In this document: positions 1-9,455 of the stretch, piece after piece
How the letters are laid out: each line of letters begins with the position of its first letter
Position numbering within the stretch: position 1 is the first letter of the stretch
Assembly (NCBI GenBank): GCA_021323535.1
Contig: JAJONO010000002.1
Coordinates: 62,001-126,000 of the forward strand
Direction: 5' to 3'
From: Bacteroidota bacterium
GTDB lineage: Bacteria > Bacteroidota > Bacteroidia > B-17B0 > Aurantibacillaceae
DNA length: 64,000 nucleotides
The notes under the pieces: model-generated
Told to the model about the DNA's origin: nothing
Seen by the model: only the letters and a program-made list of their open reading frames with translations
Databases searched by the model: none
Position numbers and translations under genes: made by a program

Positions 1-1822
1 AGCCTGCATTGTTGGTACTAGTAAGTACAATTTTGATCTGAGATTGGGCCGTATCTGTATTGGAAAGATTATACACTGCGGTAAAGTTGGTAATGCTTGG
101 CACAAAAGTTCCATTACCCGGCGACATTACCGACCATACACCCTGGTTAGTCGGGCCGATTACATTTCCTGTTAACTGAACTGTTGGGTTGTTAGAACAG
201 ATCGTAATGTCAAAACCGGCGTTAACAATAGGCGCCTGTTTTACTGTGAGTTTTAAAGTATCGGTTTTGTTAGGACAAATACCTGTTGAAGTAAGAAGAA
301 TTTTTACGGGTTTAATATTCGTATCAACCGGGTTGGGTGTATAAACGTTGTTCGTGAATTGTGTAGTTGGGCCAGACAATGTTCCAAATCCGTTATAACT
401 CCATACACCTGTATTAGGCCCCCCGCCTATTTGTCCGTTCAATGTAAATGTAGTATTTGAACATATTGTTGCTGTAGGAGCAGAGTTGGCAAAAACAAAG
501 GTATTTGCTCCAAACTCACTCGCATAAGCATATCCGCTTCCATTGGTAGTATTTCCGTTTTTCACTCCAAGATTAAAAAGGTCCTGATCGTTTCTTAGTA
601 AATTATATGAACCTACAGGAATAGTGGCTACCGGAAAATATAATCTCGCTGCAACTAAACTTCCCCCACTTCCGGGAACAGAAGTAAAACTGCTTCCTGC
701 AATTGGTACATTGGCGCCATTGGATGTTAGAGTGAACGTATTCTGATAACCTGTTCTTGTTACAAGATTAAGATCCAGTGAATCAGCGCTCAACCTCGTA
801 AAAGCTGTTGTATAGGATCCGGCACAGAAAGCAGGCGACACCTGGGCCCCGCTCAATTTGCAGCCATAACCACTTGCATGAATAACGTATGCAGGTTTGT
901 CACAGACAATGTACGTAATAGGATCGGTAATATTTACTGTATACGTTTCCCCAAAATTAATGAGCCAGTTAATTGTTGTTGTAGAATTGCTGATAGTTAA
1001 ACTGGTTGAATTAACGGTTGCAAGAATGTATGCGACATCTACTGTAGAGGTAGTTCCTTTGAGGATCACATAATTTTTTCCGATCTCATTACTTGCGGTT
1101 ATCTGGTCGGCATAATTGGACATGCATCCGGAATTCACAATACCATTTACTGTTACGCAAATGTTTTGATCGGCCGATACGATTGAACCCGATAATTCGC
1201 TTGGATTAATTGTATTTAAGTCACGAACAGAAAATGTTTCTCCCTGTAACAGGGTGCGCACAAAAGTCACATTTTTTGCCCTGCCTACACACGCAGCACG
1301 AGGTGTAATAAGTATTGTTGTGGTGCCGCTTTGAGTGGCCACAATATCAAATCCAATTCCTGCATCGCCTGGAGCCGTAGCAGTTGTAAGGGTATTTGGA
1401 ACCGGAATGTAAAAATCCATTCCTTTTGCTCTTTGTCCTTTCAGACTGATCATCTCTTTGTTAGTTCCTGCACCAATAGTATAGTAAGTAGAGATATTAC
1501 TTGTTGCGCTGATATACAAACCTTTTGTACTCACCGAGTTAACAGGCGCACTTTCAACCGCGGTAATGGTTGCTGTCATATCAAGCGTTCCTGTTGAATT
1601 TGCAGCTATAGTGATGGTGGCATTAACTCCGGCAGGATTTGCAGGTTGCCTTACGTATACGGTTGCAGGCTGACTGTACGTCTGCATGTGCAGAACAATT
1701 GGCGATTCTCCGAGTGTTGCTGAAATGTTTGGAGCAACGAACCAGAAGCTTGTATCAATCTGAGCAAGTCCTGGTAAAAATGAGAGTGCGAAAAACAAAA
1801 AAAGAAGTGTGGGTTTCTTCAT
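1..1822 (-). CDS. Secreted IgGFc-binding-domain protein, 3' end outside window
   Basis: Large exported surface protein, C-terminus cut off by the window edge. Reading the minus strand from an ATG at 1822-1820 gives a signal peptide (MKKPTLLFLFFALSFLPGLAQ, end near residue 21) and then the DTSFWFVAPNIS start typical of Bacteroidota proteins with an IgGFc-binding N-terminal domain. That domain runs to about residue 400 (motifs FYIPVP, NGIVNSGC, YVIHASGYGCKLSG). From about residue 480 it passes into Ig-like repeats of the 'NAGFDITIC...LTG...GVWS...GTFVPS' type that build SprB-like gliding adhesins. Only 607 codons are visible. Inference: a type IX secretion cargo with a type B sorting domain beyond the edge; that domain is not seen here. 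The start is secure because of the signal peptide. The frame stays open to base 2. Confidence 0.9.
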   Translation of the reverse strand, partial: MKKPTLLFLFFALSFLPGLAQIDTSFWFVAPNISATLGESPIVLHMQTYSQPATVYVRQPANPAGVNATITIAANSTGTLDMTATITAVESAPVNSVSTKGLYISATSNISTYYTIGAGTNKEMISLKGQRAKGMDFYIPVPNTLTTATAPGDAGIGFDIVATQSGTTTILITPRAACVGRAKNVTFVRTLLQGETFSVRDLNTINPSELSGSIVSADQNICVTVNGIVNSGCMSNYADQITASNEIGKNYVILKGTTSTVDVAYILATVNSTSLTISNSTTTINWLINFGETYTVNITDPITYIVCDKPAYVIHASGYGCKLSGAQVSPAFCAGSYTTAFTRLSADSLDLNLVTRTGYQNTFTLTSNGANVPIAGSSFTSVPGSGGSLVAARLYFPVATIPVGSYNLLRNDQDLFNLGVKNGNTTNGSGYAYASEFGANTFVFANSAPTATICSNTTFTLNGQIGGGPNTGVWSYNGFGTLSGPTTQFTNNVYTPNPVDTNIKPVKILLTSTGICPNKTDTLKLTVKQAPIVNAGFDITICSNNPTVQLTGNVIGPTNQGVWSVMSPGNGTFVPSITNFTAVYNLSNTDTAQSQIKIVLTSTNNAG

Positions 1823-2202
1823 ATATTATTCGGGTGGCTTATACTATATGTTACTTTACGAAGTTAAAAAAATTCTCTTTATTTCAGGATTTTTAACAAA
1901 CCGTTTTCCTTATCAAAAATCATTCCACAAACAAGAAATCAATTAGAGTTAGGAGTACAATTATTTCATTAAATAGATTAAAATCCTTTAAGTCGATAAA
2001 GTTATAAAAAAAGGTGATACATCTACAATTTTCATCGATTCATGTGAATAATATTACTTTTTGTTTAAATTTAAATGGTTTTAATATAAACTATTTATTG
2101 CCACTTTATTCACAATTGTTGAAATCAATGAACATTGCCTTTAACAAGACTTGGCTTGTTCCTTCCGGCATTTATTCATGATTCTTTGTACTTTTAGCTT
2201 TT
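1823..2202. other. Divergent intergenic region, no gene seen
   Basis: This 380 bp AT-rich gap separates two divergently transcribed genes, so it should hold both promoters. I see no convincing ORF, RNA gene or strong hairpin, and no perfect TAnnTTTG box on either strand. Confidence 0.5.
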
Positions 2203-3114
2203 ATGCCTATCAATCGCTCTGTTATTGAACCTTTCAAAAACCTTGAACTTCTTGCGAAAAAGGTAGTGGAAGGCTTTATTACAGGTTTACATAAAAGCCC
2301 GTTTCATGGCTTCTCGGTCGAATTTGCCGAACACCGCTTATACAATACCGGTGAAAGCACACGGCACATTGACTGGAAATTGTATGCCCGTACCGAAAAA
2401 CTGTTTATTAAACGTTATGAGGAAGAGACCAATTTAAGATGCCAGATCGTTCTGGATACCTCGTCCAGTATGCTTTTTCCAAAAGACACCGAGAATAACA
2501 AACTTCGTTTCAGTATCTACGCTGCGGCCGCTTTATGCGAGTTATTAAAACAGCAAAGGGATGCATTCGGGCTTACTACTTTTCAGAATGAAATTATCAA
2601 GCATTTATCCGCTAAAGGTAGCCCCGTCCACCAGAAACTAATTTATAATGTTCTCGAAGAGCAACTTGAAAATCAAACAGGCAATCATGCTACGGCCGCG
2701 GCATCAGCCCTTAACCAGGTGGCTGAAGTGGTGCATCAACGTTCACTTGTTGTTATTTTCAGTGATATGTTCGAGGGTCAAGCCAATAACGAGGAACTTT
2801 TCTCAGCACTTCAGCATTTAAAATACCGTAAGCATGAAGTGGTTTTGTTTCATGTAGTGGATAAAAGTAAAGAGCTGGATTTTGAATTTGAAAACAGGCC
2901 GCATCATTTTATTGATCTTGAAACGGGAGAAGAAATCAAACTGAATCCTTCGCAGATCAAAGAACAATACACGAAATCGATTAATGCTTTCTATGAGGAT
3001 TTAAAAACAAGATGTAATCAATACCGTATCGATCTTGTAGAAGCTGATATTAACCAGGGATTTGATACTGTTCTGTATACTTATCTCGTTAAGAGAGCCA
3101 TGATGATCAAGTAG
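2203..3114 (+). CDS. DUF58 domain protein (vWA-like)
   Basis: 303 residues, no signal peptide. The family signature is clear: a basic N-terminal region, then HIDWKLYARTEKLFIKRYEEE around residues 58-78, then a von Willebrand A-like domain beginning LDTSSSMLF (DxSxS metal site) near residue 88. Proteins of this family are usually encoded with a MoxR AAA ATPase and membrane vWA/BatA proteins in aerotolerance-type operons. None of those partners is next to it here, so it stands alone between a divergent adhesin gene and a convergent DUF3467 gene. ATG start. The biochemical role of DUF58 proteins is not established. Confidence 0.88.
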   Translation: MPINRSVIEPFKNLELLAKKVVEGFITGLHKSPFHGFSVEFAEHRLYNTGESTRHIDWKLYARTEKLFIKRYEEETNLRCQIVLDTSSSMLFPKDTENNKLRFSIYAAAALCELLKQQRDAFGLTTFQNEIIKHLSAKGSPVHQKLIYNVLEEQLENQTGNHATAAASALNQVAEVVHQRSLVVIFSDMFEGQANNEELFSALQHLKYRKHEVVLFHVVDKSKELDFEFENRPHHFIDLETGEEIKLNPSQIKEQYTKSINAFYEDLKTRCNQYRIDLVEADINQGFDTVLYTYLVKRAMMIK

Positions 3115-3146
3115 GCGCTCACAGTGTGGATAAAACAATTTCAATT

Positions 3147-3218
3147 TTCACGCAGATTTCGCGGATCGTACAGATAATTTGCATGACTGATCTGCGGAAT
3201 CAGCGCGATCTGCGTGAA
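3147..3218. repeat. Palindromic intergenic repeat, CACGCAGAT family, copy 1
   Basis: Imperfect inverted repeat. The left arm starts TTCACGCAGATTTCGCGGAT (3147-3166); the right arm reads as its approximate complement and ends ATCTGCGTGAA (near 3208-3218). A second member with the same arm ends lies at 46145-46227. Dispersed palindromes of this kind are known from many Bacteroidota genomes. It lies between two convergent genes, so it may also end transcription, but there is no clear T-tract. Confidence 0.7.
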
Positions 3219-3231
3219 CAAAAAATGTCGA

Positions 3232-3540
3232 TTACGCTTGCGCCGTTGGTCCACCGAAATTCATCGGGAAAGCCGTATCAATATCCTTGATTTTTCCGTT
3301 TTGTTGTTCGAACTTCGAAATATTATCGGCTAATGCTCGTGCTAATCTCTTGGCATGTTGCGGTGTTAAAAGAATACGTGATTTTACACGCGCCTTCGGA
3401 ACACCCGGCATGATTTTTACAAAATCAATCACAAATTCACTTTGGGAATGCGTAATGATTGCAAGATTAGAATAGATCCCTTCAGCGATGTCTTCACTGA
3501 GTTCAATGTCTAAATGTGGTTGGTTTTGGTTTTCTTCCAT
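3232..3540 (-). CDS. DUF3467 domain protein
   Basis: 102 residues, soluble. The whole protein matches the small DUF3467 family: IELSEDIAEGIYSNLAIITHSQSEFVIDF near the N-terminus, then the conserved MPGVPKARVKSRILLTPQHAKRLARAL centre. The family is conserved and widespread in Bacteroidota but has no known function. ATG start. The 74 bp to pyrF contain a self-complementary stretch (GTTGAG... / ...CTCAAC) that is too weak to call a terminator. Confidence 0.85.
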   Translation of the reverse strand: MEENQNQPHLDIELSEDIAEGIYSNLAIITHSQSEFVIDFVKIMPGVPKARVKSRILLTPQHAKRLARALADNISKFEQQNGKIKDIDTAFPMNFGGPTAQA

Positions 3541-3614
3541 ACGGTTGAGAGTTTAGTGTTAAGAGTTCAGAGTAGCGGTTTCTCAACCTTCAACTCTTAA
3601 CCCTCAACTATTCG

Positions 3615-4430
3615 TTATTTTATAAAATGTTTCATTTGTTCAGCCATTTTTTTGGCTTCTATCAGTGCTTTTTCGGCAAAATCTTCTCCTTGTGAAGCAT
3701 AAATAATTCCTCGACTGGAGTTAATCAATAAACCTATGTCTTTTGTGAGTCCGTATTTACAAACATCCTCAAGGCTACCACCCTGGGCCCCTACTCCGGG
3801 CACAAGAAGAAAATGATTTGGTGCGATTTTCCTTATTTCTTCAAGCATTTGTGCTTTTGTGGCACCAACCACAAACATCATGTTATTTTCGTTGCCCCAT
3901 TTGGCACAGGTTTCAATTACATGTAAATAAAAATCCCTGCCATCGAATTTCTGTTGCTGAAAATCCACTGAACCTTCGTTGCTTGTAAGTCCAAGTACAA
4001 TGGCCCATTTGTTTTCAAACTGAAGAAACGGTTTTACAGAATCGCTCCCCATGTAAGGCGCCACTGTGATAGCATCTGCATTAAGACGTTTAAAGAAAGC
4101 CTTGGCGTACATGCTACTGGTATTTCCAATATCACCACGTTTTGCATCTGCAATGAGAAAATGATCAGGATGATTTGTTTTAATGTACTTGATCGTTTTT
4201 TCGAGGCTATCGATCCCACTCAAACCATACGCCTCATAAAAAGCTGTATTAGGTTTAAATGCCACGCAATATGGCGCTGTTGCTTCTATGATCTGTTTGT
4301 TAAATTCATAGATCGGATCTTCCTCCTCTTCAATAATATGTTTCGGGATCTTTTCGGCATCGGGATCAAGTCCTACGCACAAAAATGATTTCTTTGCTCT
4401 TATTTGTTTTATAAGTTCTGCTCTGTTCAT
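3615..4430 (-). CDS. pyrF: Orotidine 5'-phosphate decarboxylase (pyrF)
   Basis: Last step of de novo UMP synthesis: decarboxylates OMP to UMP in the cytoplasm. 271 residues, matching the longer subgroup of bacterial PyrF rather than the roughly 230-residue E. coli form. Visible motifs are FLCVGLDPD near the N-terminus, the catalytic [12 protein letters not shown] (about residues 93-104) and PGVGAQGG plus [10 protein letters not shown] in the phosphate-binding C-terminal part. ATG start. One base separates it from the upstream nucleoside phosphorylase stop, so the two are almost certainly one transcript, joining pyrimidine synthesis and salvage. Confidence 0.96.
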   Translation of the reverse strand: MNRAELIKQIRAKKSFLCVGLDPDAEKIPKHIIEEEEDPIYEFNKQIIEATAPYCVAFKPNTAFYEAYGLSGIDSLEKTIKYIKTNHPDHFLIADAKRGDIGNTSSMYAKAFFKRLNADAITVAPYMGSDSVKPFLQFENKWAIVLGLTSNEGSVDFQQQKFDGRDFYLHVIETCAKWGNENNMMFVVGATKAQMLEEIRKIAPNHFLLVPGVGAQGGSLEDVCKYGLTKDIGLLINSSRGIIYASQGEDFAEKALIEAKKMAEQMKHFIK

Positions 4431-4431
4431 G

Positions 4432-5304
4432 TTAATTCGTTAATCGGTTCAAACAGTTTTCTATCAATGTATCTACACTCGTTTTATAATCGCTGGTAAA
4501 TTCTTTTCTCACGCGGTTAGCAATGATTACACAAACAGTGAGACAATTATGGCCGAGTAATTTCCCCAAACCGTAAAGTGCCGATGTTTCCATTTCAAAG
4601 TTGGTGATCCTGTGGTCGCCAAGTTTAAAAGAAGTCAGTAATTTATTCAGGTCGGGCGATGCCGCTTTAAGGCGTATCTGGCGGCCCTGAGGGCCATAAA
4701 AACCCGGGGCTGTTGCCGTTATGCCGACATGGTTCCCTGAAGAAAATTTAACTAACAGTTCGGTGCTTGCCGAAACACAATAAGGATAAGGAAGATTTTT
4801 GAGCCACGAGGTATGTTTAATGAATTCTTCACTGATAGCGTCTTCATTGATAGCTTGCCAGCCATCGTAAAAGTTCAGGAGCCCATCCAGGCCAAGCCCG
4901 TAAGAACTCACAACCAAACCGTTTACAGGAATTTCCGCCTGCAATGCGCCGCTTGTTCCAAGACGGATGATGTTAAGTGAACGATGTGTTTTATTTAATT
5001 CTCGTTTTTCAGGATTGATATTCACCGCGGCATCGAGTTCGTTAAGAACAATATCAATGTTATCGGTCCCAATTCCGGTACTAAGAACTGTAATGCGTTT
5101 TCCGTTAAATGTTCCGGTATGAGTTACAAACTCACGATGTTCTGTTTTGAAATCAATTTTACTGAAGAATCGGGAGATCTGAGCCACACGATGCTGATCG
5201 CCAACAACAATAACATCGTCGGCAACATCTTCTCCTCTTAAATTAATATGATAAACGCGGTTCTCGTTTGTTAGTATAAGCTCTGTTTCAGGAAACTGTC
5301 CCAT
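4432..5304 (-). CDS. Nucleoside phosphorylase (uridine phosphorylase type)
   Basis: 290-residue member of the PNP/UDP phosphorylase family, expected to cleave a nucleoside with phosphate to base and ribose 1-phosphate. Motifs: [12 protein letters not shown] (about residues 28-39), [28 protein letters not shown] (phosphate site) and [12 protein letters not shown] (ribose-binding Met-Glu). The family call is firm. Uridine as substrate is inferred from resemblance to Udp-type proteins and from pyrF lying one base downstream. ATG start; no signal peptide. Confidence 0.88.
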   Translation of the reverse strand: MGQFPETELILTNENRVYHINLRGEDVADDVIVVGDQHRVAQISRFFSKIDFKTEHREFVTHTGTFNGKRITVLSTGIGTDNIDIVLNELDAAVNINPEKRELNKTHRSLNIIRLGTSGALQAEIPVNGLVVSSYGLGLDGLLNFYDGWQAINEDAISEEFIKHTSWLKNLPYPYCVSASTELLVKFSSGNHVGITATAPGFYGPQGRQIRLKAASPDLNKLLTSFKLGDHRITNFEMETSALYGLGKLLGHNCLTVCVIIANRVRKEFTSDYKTSVDTLIENCLNRLTN

Positions 5305-5359
5305 TATGTACGTTTAATCAATCCATGGTAACAGGACCATCCTGTTAACTAAAACAAAG

Positions 5360-8300
5360 TTACGCTCTTTTTTTCTGGAAAAAGTTAATATTTCCGAAAG
5401 CATCCAAAACACGCTTGAATACATCGAAATAGAGGGTAATGATAAGAACTATACTCATTGACCAGATCACACAAAGGTTGAACCAGAACGTTGAGAAATA
5501 AGTCCCCAGGAAATTCTTACGCGGAGCAAAGAAATGAGCGCGGCCCATTTTTGATTCAACCGGATCCTGGAACACAGGATCGATCTGCTGAATAAGCTTA
5601 CCATCTTTCTCAATACAACGGTTTAATTCGCTTGCATTCTTAACGAGATTATTCAGATTATCATTGTTATACTGCTCAGCTAATCTAAGGAAAGCTTCTT
5701 TCTCTGCAGGTGTCTTTTGCATTTTAGAAGTTACCTCATCTTTTTTCTTGTAAGCAGTGTTCTGAACATTGATGTAATGATCTTTAATTCGCCCGAGATA
5801 TCCTTTGATCACCGCTGCTACTGCTGGATTATACTTTGAAACATTGATCTGATCAAGAGATTCACATTGAATCTTTTTGTTAAAGACCATTTCTTTTTTA
5901 ATCTCGTTATACAACAGATCAATATCCGGCTTCACATCATTAATGGTTTTACCTTCCTTAATCTCATTTTCGATCTTGGTTAACTTGCTTTCCAGCTTCG
6001 GCATCCAATAATCTTTTTTGTATTGAGCCACACTAATACTCTTATCGTATTTATAGAAATTCTTTTCGTATTTATTTTCCTTAAACTGGTTTACTGCCAA
6101 AGCCTCAAACGCCCAACGACTGGCCATAACTTCACCACTAATGGGAACGCTTCCCTGCGCCGCTAAAGTAGGATTAAGTTTATCGAACTTTACTACCACA
6201 CCAGCTAAAAGAAGCTGTGGAATAATAAGAAAAGGAATGAGAATGTAAATAGTTACCGCGCTGTTAAATGCCGATGAAATATTTAATCCTAAAACATTCG
6301 CGAAGCAGGAAGTTGTAAAGAGAACCAGCCAGTAATCAAAATACATTCCTTTGATGCCTAATACAAGATTTCCAACAATGATAAAACTTAAGGTCTGAAT
6401 GGCAGATAAACAAAACATGATAATGATCTTGCTCCATAAATAACTTCCTTTACTTAAGTTAAGGAAAGATTCACGTTTTCGGATCTTTCTATCGCGGATA
6501 ATTTCCTCGGCACTTACTGTTAATCCGATAAAGAGCGCAACTACTACAGACATGAACATATACGCGGGAATGTTTTCGTTTTCGCTGAAAATATATCCCT
6601 TCGTAGTGTCAACATCGGTGTTGTAAAATCTCACAAGGTATCCGAGGATGAAAGCCAGTAAAGGTGCCTCCAGGAAATTGATCATGAGGTACTGCGTATT
6701 GGTGAGTTTACTTTTCACATCACGCGTCATGAACACTTTGAACTGCTTTAATACATTCGGAATCTTGAAAATACTTTCAGGAATTTCGGTGTGTTTTTTC
6801 TCAGAGTGAATATTACTTTCAATGAGTTCTTTGTAATGAACGTTCCACTCTGAAGGCGTTACTTTTCTTGTGTAAGTAAGGTTTCCGTACTCATCCAATA
6901 CCTTACTTTCAATAATATTGAAGATCTGTTCCGGATTTACGTTACCGCAGTTCCAGCATTCCGATTCTTCGGCATTAACATGATTAACAAGACGTTTAAA
7001 ATAACTTACCGCGTCAACCGGGTTTCCGTAATAAATAGGATATCCGCCCACGTCAAGGATCATAAGCTTGTCAAACATTTTATAAATGTCTGACGAAGGC
7101 TGGTGAATTACCACGAAGATTAATTTCCCTTTAAGAGCAAGTTCTTTTAAAAGGTCCATGATGTTCTCAGAGTCGCGCGACGATAAACCCGATGTGGGTT
7201 CATCCACGAAGAGAACACTTGGCTGACGGATCAATTCGAGACCAATGTTGAGACGTTTACGCTGACCGCCGGAAATTGTTTTCTCGAGAGGAGAACCCAC
7301 TTTTAACAGGCGAGTTTCGCTAAGACCTAAATCTGCAAGAAGATCGTTACAACGTTTGCTGATCTCGTCATCACTTAAATTTCCGAAACACAGTTTAGCA
7401 TTATAAAATAAGTTCTGGTACACGGTGAGTTCCTCAATAAGAAGGTCATCCTGGCTTACGTGGCCAATTACACCTTTGATCTCATCCTTTTCGGTGTGAA
7501 TATTTTTTCCGTTGATCTTAACAGAGCCCCCGCTTGGAGTTTCCATACTGTTAAGCACGTTCAATAAAGTAGATTTACCGGCACCCGATCCACCCATAAT
7601 ACCAATGAGTTTACCGCTTTCCTCGTTGATGTTTACATCGCGGAGGCCAAGTTTACCGCCTTTGAATTTGTATTCGAGATTTTTTACCTCGAATGTAATT
7701 TTAGCCTGCGATTCATCGCTTAAGAAGCGGCTGATGACATCGGAATAATAGATTGGCTTAATTTTGCTTGAACGGATAGAAGAACCGGGAGTAAAAATGT
7801 GAACACGTTCCTTGGAGATACCTTGTCCGTTGAGAATTAATTCCTGGTTACCGTAAATGCGAAGCGCGTACATACCAACACTCGGGATCTGCACAATGCG
7901 GATATCCTGTGTAATTGTGTCGCTGAAAATATGTTTGCTTAAATTCTGGTAGCCACCTTCCTTGTTGTTGATCACAAGAATATTCTGATCATTTGGAATT
8001 ACCTCAACCTTGGTTTCAATAAACGATTTCAGCAAAGTAAATTCTTCATTCGGAATGTTGAATGAATCGGCCACAGTAATAACGAATTCGTATTCCTGTT
8101 CAGAAATTTCGTTACTTGAATAAATAAATTCGAGAAGACGCAGGAGCACGATCACTTTCTGCGTTTGCTCCAGTTCCTGGTTGATCTGATTACAGATCTT
8201 TAATACTTTTACCGAGTTAAGTGAAGTACGTTTTGCCGCGCCTTCTTTCTTTTTACCGGCCTGCTGGTGCGACTCAAGATATTCATCAAATATTTTGAGG

Positions 8301-8437
8301 TAGGTTTCTACCTGCTCCTGGCTCAATTGCTGCTTTAAGAAAGATTGTACAATCTGGCGACCTGTATTGTTGATACCGTCTACCTTCGCGATAATCGCGA
8401 ACATCTGCATCAGGGCTCTTAGTATTCGTTCACTCAT
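5360..8437 (-). CDS. ABCG-like ABC transporter, fused TerB-like/ATPase/permease
   Basis: 1025-residue half-transporter. Residues 1-150 form a helical TerB-like region, 150-250 a beta-rich segment resembling an FHA-like regulatory domain, and about 265-480 the nucleotide-binding domain, with Walker A GGSGAGKST, signature SGGQRKR, Walker B VLFVDEPTSGL and switch His in VVIHQPSS. Two cysteine pairs (ECWNCG) follow near residue 505. The rest is an ABC-2 permease with about six membrane spans, interrupted by a soluble, charged, coiled-coil-like insert of roughly 200 residues (about 770-970) before the last helix. This layout recurs in Bacteroidota; the substrate is unknown. ATG start; 15 bp after the small exported gene upstream, probably the same transcript. 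Confidence 0.88.
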   Translation of the reverse strand: MSERILRALMQMFAIIAKVDGINNTGRQIVQSFLKQQLSQEQVETYLKIFDEYLESHQQAGKKKEGAAKRTSLNSVKVLKICNQINQELEQTQKVIVLLRLLEFIYSSNEISEQEYEFVITVADSFNIPNEEFTLLKSFIETKVEVIPNDQNILVINNKEGGYQNLSKHIFSDTITQDIRIVQIPSVGMYALRIYGNQELILNGQGISKERVHIFTPGSSIRSSKIKPIYYSDVISRFLSDESQAKITFEVKNLEYKFKGGKLGLRDVNINEESGKLIGIMGGSGAGKSTLLNVLNSMETPSGGSVKINGKNIHTEKDEIKGVIGHVSQDDLLIEELTVYQNLFYNAKLCFGNLSDDEISKRCNDLLADLGLSETRLLKVGSPLEKTISGGQRKRLNIGLELIRQPSVLFVDEPTSGLSSRDSENIMDLLKELALKGKLIFVVIHQPSSDIYKMFDKLMILDVGGYPIYYGNPVDAVSYFKRLVNHVNAEESECWNCGNVNPEQIFNIIESKVLDEYGNLTYTRKVTPSEWNVHYKELIESNIHSEKKHTEIPESIFKIPNVLKQFKVFMTRDVKSKLTNTQYLMINFLEAPLLAFILGYLVRFYNTDVDTTKGYIFSENENIPAYMFMSVVVALFIGLTVSAEEIIRDRKIRKRESFLNLSKGSYLWSKIIIMFCLSAIQTLSFIIVGNLVLGIKGMYFDYWLVLFTTSCFANVLGLNISSAFNSAVTIYILIPFLIIPQLLLAGVVVKFDKLNPTLAAQGSVPISGEVMASRWAFEALAVNQFKENKYEKNFYKYDKSISVAQYKKDYWMPKLESKLTKIENEIKEGKTINDVKPDIDLLYNEIKKEMVFNKKIQCESLDQINVSKYNPAVAAVIKGYLGRIKDHYINVQNTAYKKKDEVTSKMQKTPAEKEAFLRLAEQYNNDNLNNLVKNASELNRCIEKDGKLIQQIDPVFQDPVESKMGRAHFFAPRKNFLGTYFSTFWFNLCVIWSMSIVLIITLYFDVFKRVLDAFGNINFFQKKRA

Positions 8438-8452
8438 GGGTTAATTTCTGTT

Positions 8453-8932
8453 CTATTTTTTATTCGAAATAGCGTCGTAAAAACAACTCGACATTTGTTT
8501 TATTGATGCTCTGTCCTGTTTTGAAAATTTTGTTTCGGCTTTATTGAAAACAATAGAAGTAATTCCATCATCCTTCAATGTTCCCATATAGTTCTTAAAT
8601 AATTCTACAACATAAAAGCCTGTATGTTTATCAAGCTGATACTGTTTTGTTTCCTTTGCATAAAAACTTTTTCCTCCCGACTTTATTTCAAGCATGTCCA
8701 CGCGGTCGAAATACAGATTTTCTGTAACAGTAAGTTTCATATAATACCTTGCGCCTTCAACAATAAAAAACTGAATATTTGATCTGTTCTTTAAAGACGC
8801 CTGAAGATATTTTCCGTTAACCACTTTACCTTCTTTGGGAATAAAAAGAGTGTCATTTGTAAACGCACAGTTATTCTGCGCGGACATAACAACGGTAAAT
8901 AACAGTGATATAATAACCAAAAACTGCTTCAT
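8453..8932 (-). CDS. Small exported protein, unknown function
   Basis: 159 residues with a clear signal peptide (MKQFLVIISLLFTVVMSAQ). The mature part is beta-rich with single cysteines near both ends (NNCAFTND, SSCFYDA) that could form a disulphide. I do not recognise the family. It precedes the ABC transporter by 15 bp, and three exported proteins lie in a row here (8453-10385), suggesting a local envelope cluster. ATG start. Confidence 0.75.
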   Translation of the reverse strand: MKQFLVIISLLFTVVMSAQNNCAFTNDTLFIPKEGKVVNGKYLQASLKNRSNIQFFIVEGARYYMKLTVTENLYFDRVDMLEIKSGGKSFYAKETKQYQLDKHTGFYVVELFKNYMGTLKDDGITSIVFNKAETKFSKQDRASIKQMSSCFYDAISNKK

Positions 8933-8955
8933 AAAAGAGCTATCTAATATACAAA

Positions 8956-8984
8956 AAAAGGATAAAGTTGAACTTTATCCTTTT
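8956..8984 (-). terminator. Terminator after the 9007-9435 gene
   Basis: Perfect inverted repeat AAAAGGATAAAGTT / AACTTTATCCTTTT with a 1-base centre. On the minus strand it is followed by a run of T (T7), so it fits an intrinsic terminator for the gene ending at 9007. Confidence 0.8.
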
Positions 8985-9006
8985 GAATTTTTTCGAAAAA
9001 ACAGAA

Positions 9007-9435
9007 TTACTTCTGCTTGAAACCAATAAGAATAACCGCACAACCTGAACCTGGGTTCCTGTTGGCATCCAATTGGGCTTCTATGATCGTTTCCAGAGTA
9101 GATTTTACTTTAAAATCCCAATAAGGAGCATTTTTTTGCTTACGGTTTGTAAAAAGAAGATTACGGTCCTGATCGTAAATATTGAAGATAAGATTTCCGT
9201 CAGATGTTCCGCTGCAGGCTGCAATACGATAAGTGGTTTCACCGAAGAATGTAGTGTGAAACTCTGCAGTTTCTTCAGAGTTCAATAACAAAGCACGGTA
9301 TTGCTGACCATCGGAAATGAAAGTGGAAATAATGTGCTTTGCACAGATGTTAGCAATAGTATCACATTGTGCATTCAGCTTATTGAAGAAAGTTCCTGCT
9401 GCGACAAATGATAAAATAAAAACTAATTTCTTCAT
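9007..9435 (-). CDS. Small exported protein, unknown function
   Basis: 142 residues. Signal peptide MKKLVFILSFVAAGTFFNKLNAQ, then a compact domain with four cysteines (CDTIANIC, ACSG, SGCAV) and the ending AVILIGFKQK. It is not a recognised family. The start lies 20 bp after the lipoprotein gene upstream, and a strong terminator follows, so 10385-9007 looks like a two-gene transcript of envelope proteins. ATG start. Confidence 0.75.
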   Translation of the reverse strand: MKKLVFILSFVAAGTFFNKLNAQCDTIANICAKHIISTFISDGQQYRALLLNSEETAEFHTTFFGETTYRIAACSGTSDGNLIFNIYDQDRNLLFTNRKQKNAPYWDFKVKSTLETIIEAQLDANRNPGSGCAVILIGFKQK

Positions 9436-9455
9436 AGTGATGATTATAGTATTAA

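Noticed and set aside
5329-5347. Inverted repeat TAACAGGA / TCCTGTTA between the ABC transporter and the phosphorylase genes, as a terminator
   Set aside because: No T-tract follows on the minus strand, so it is not called; it might still be an mRNA 3' hairpin.
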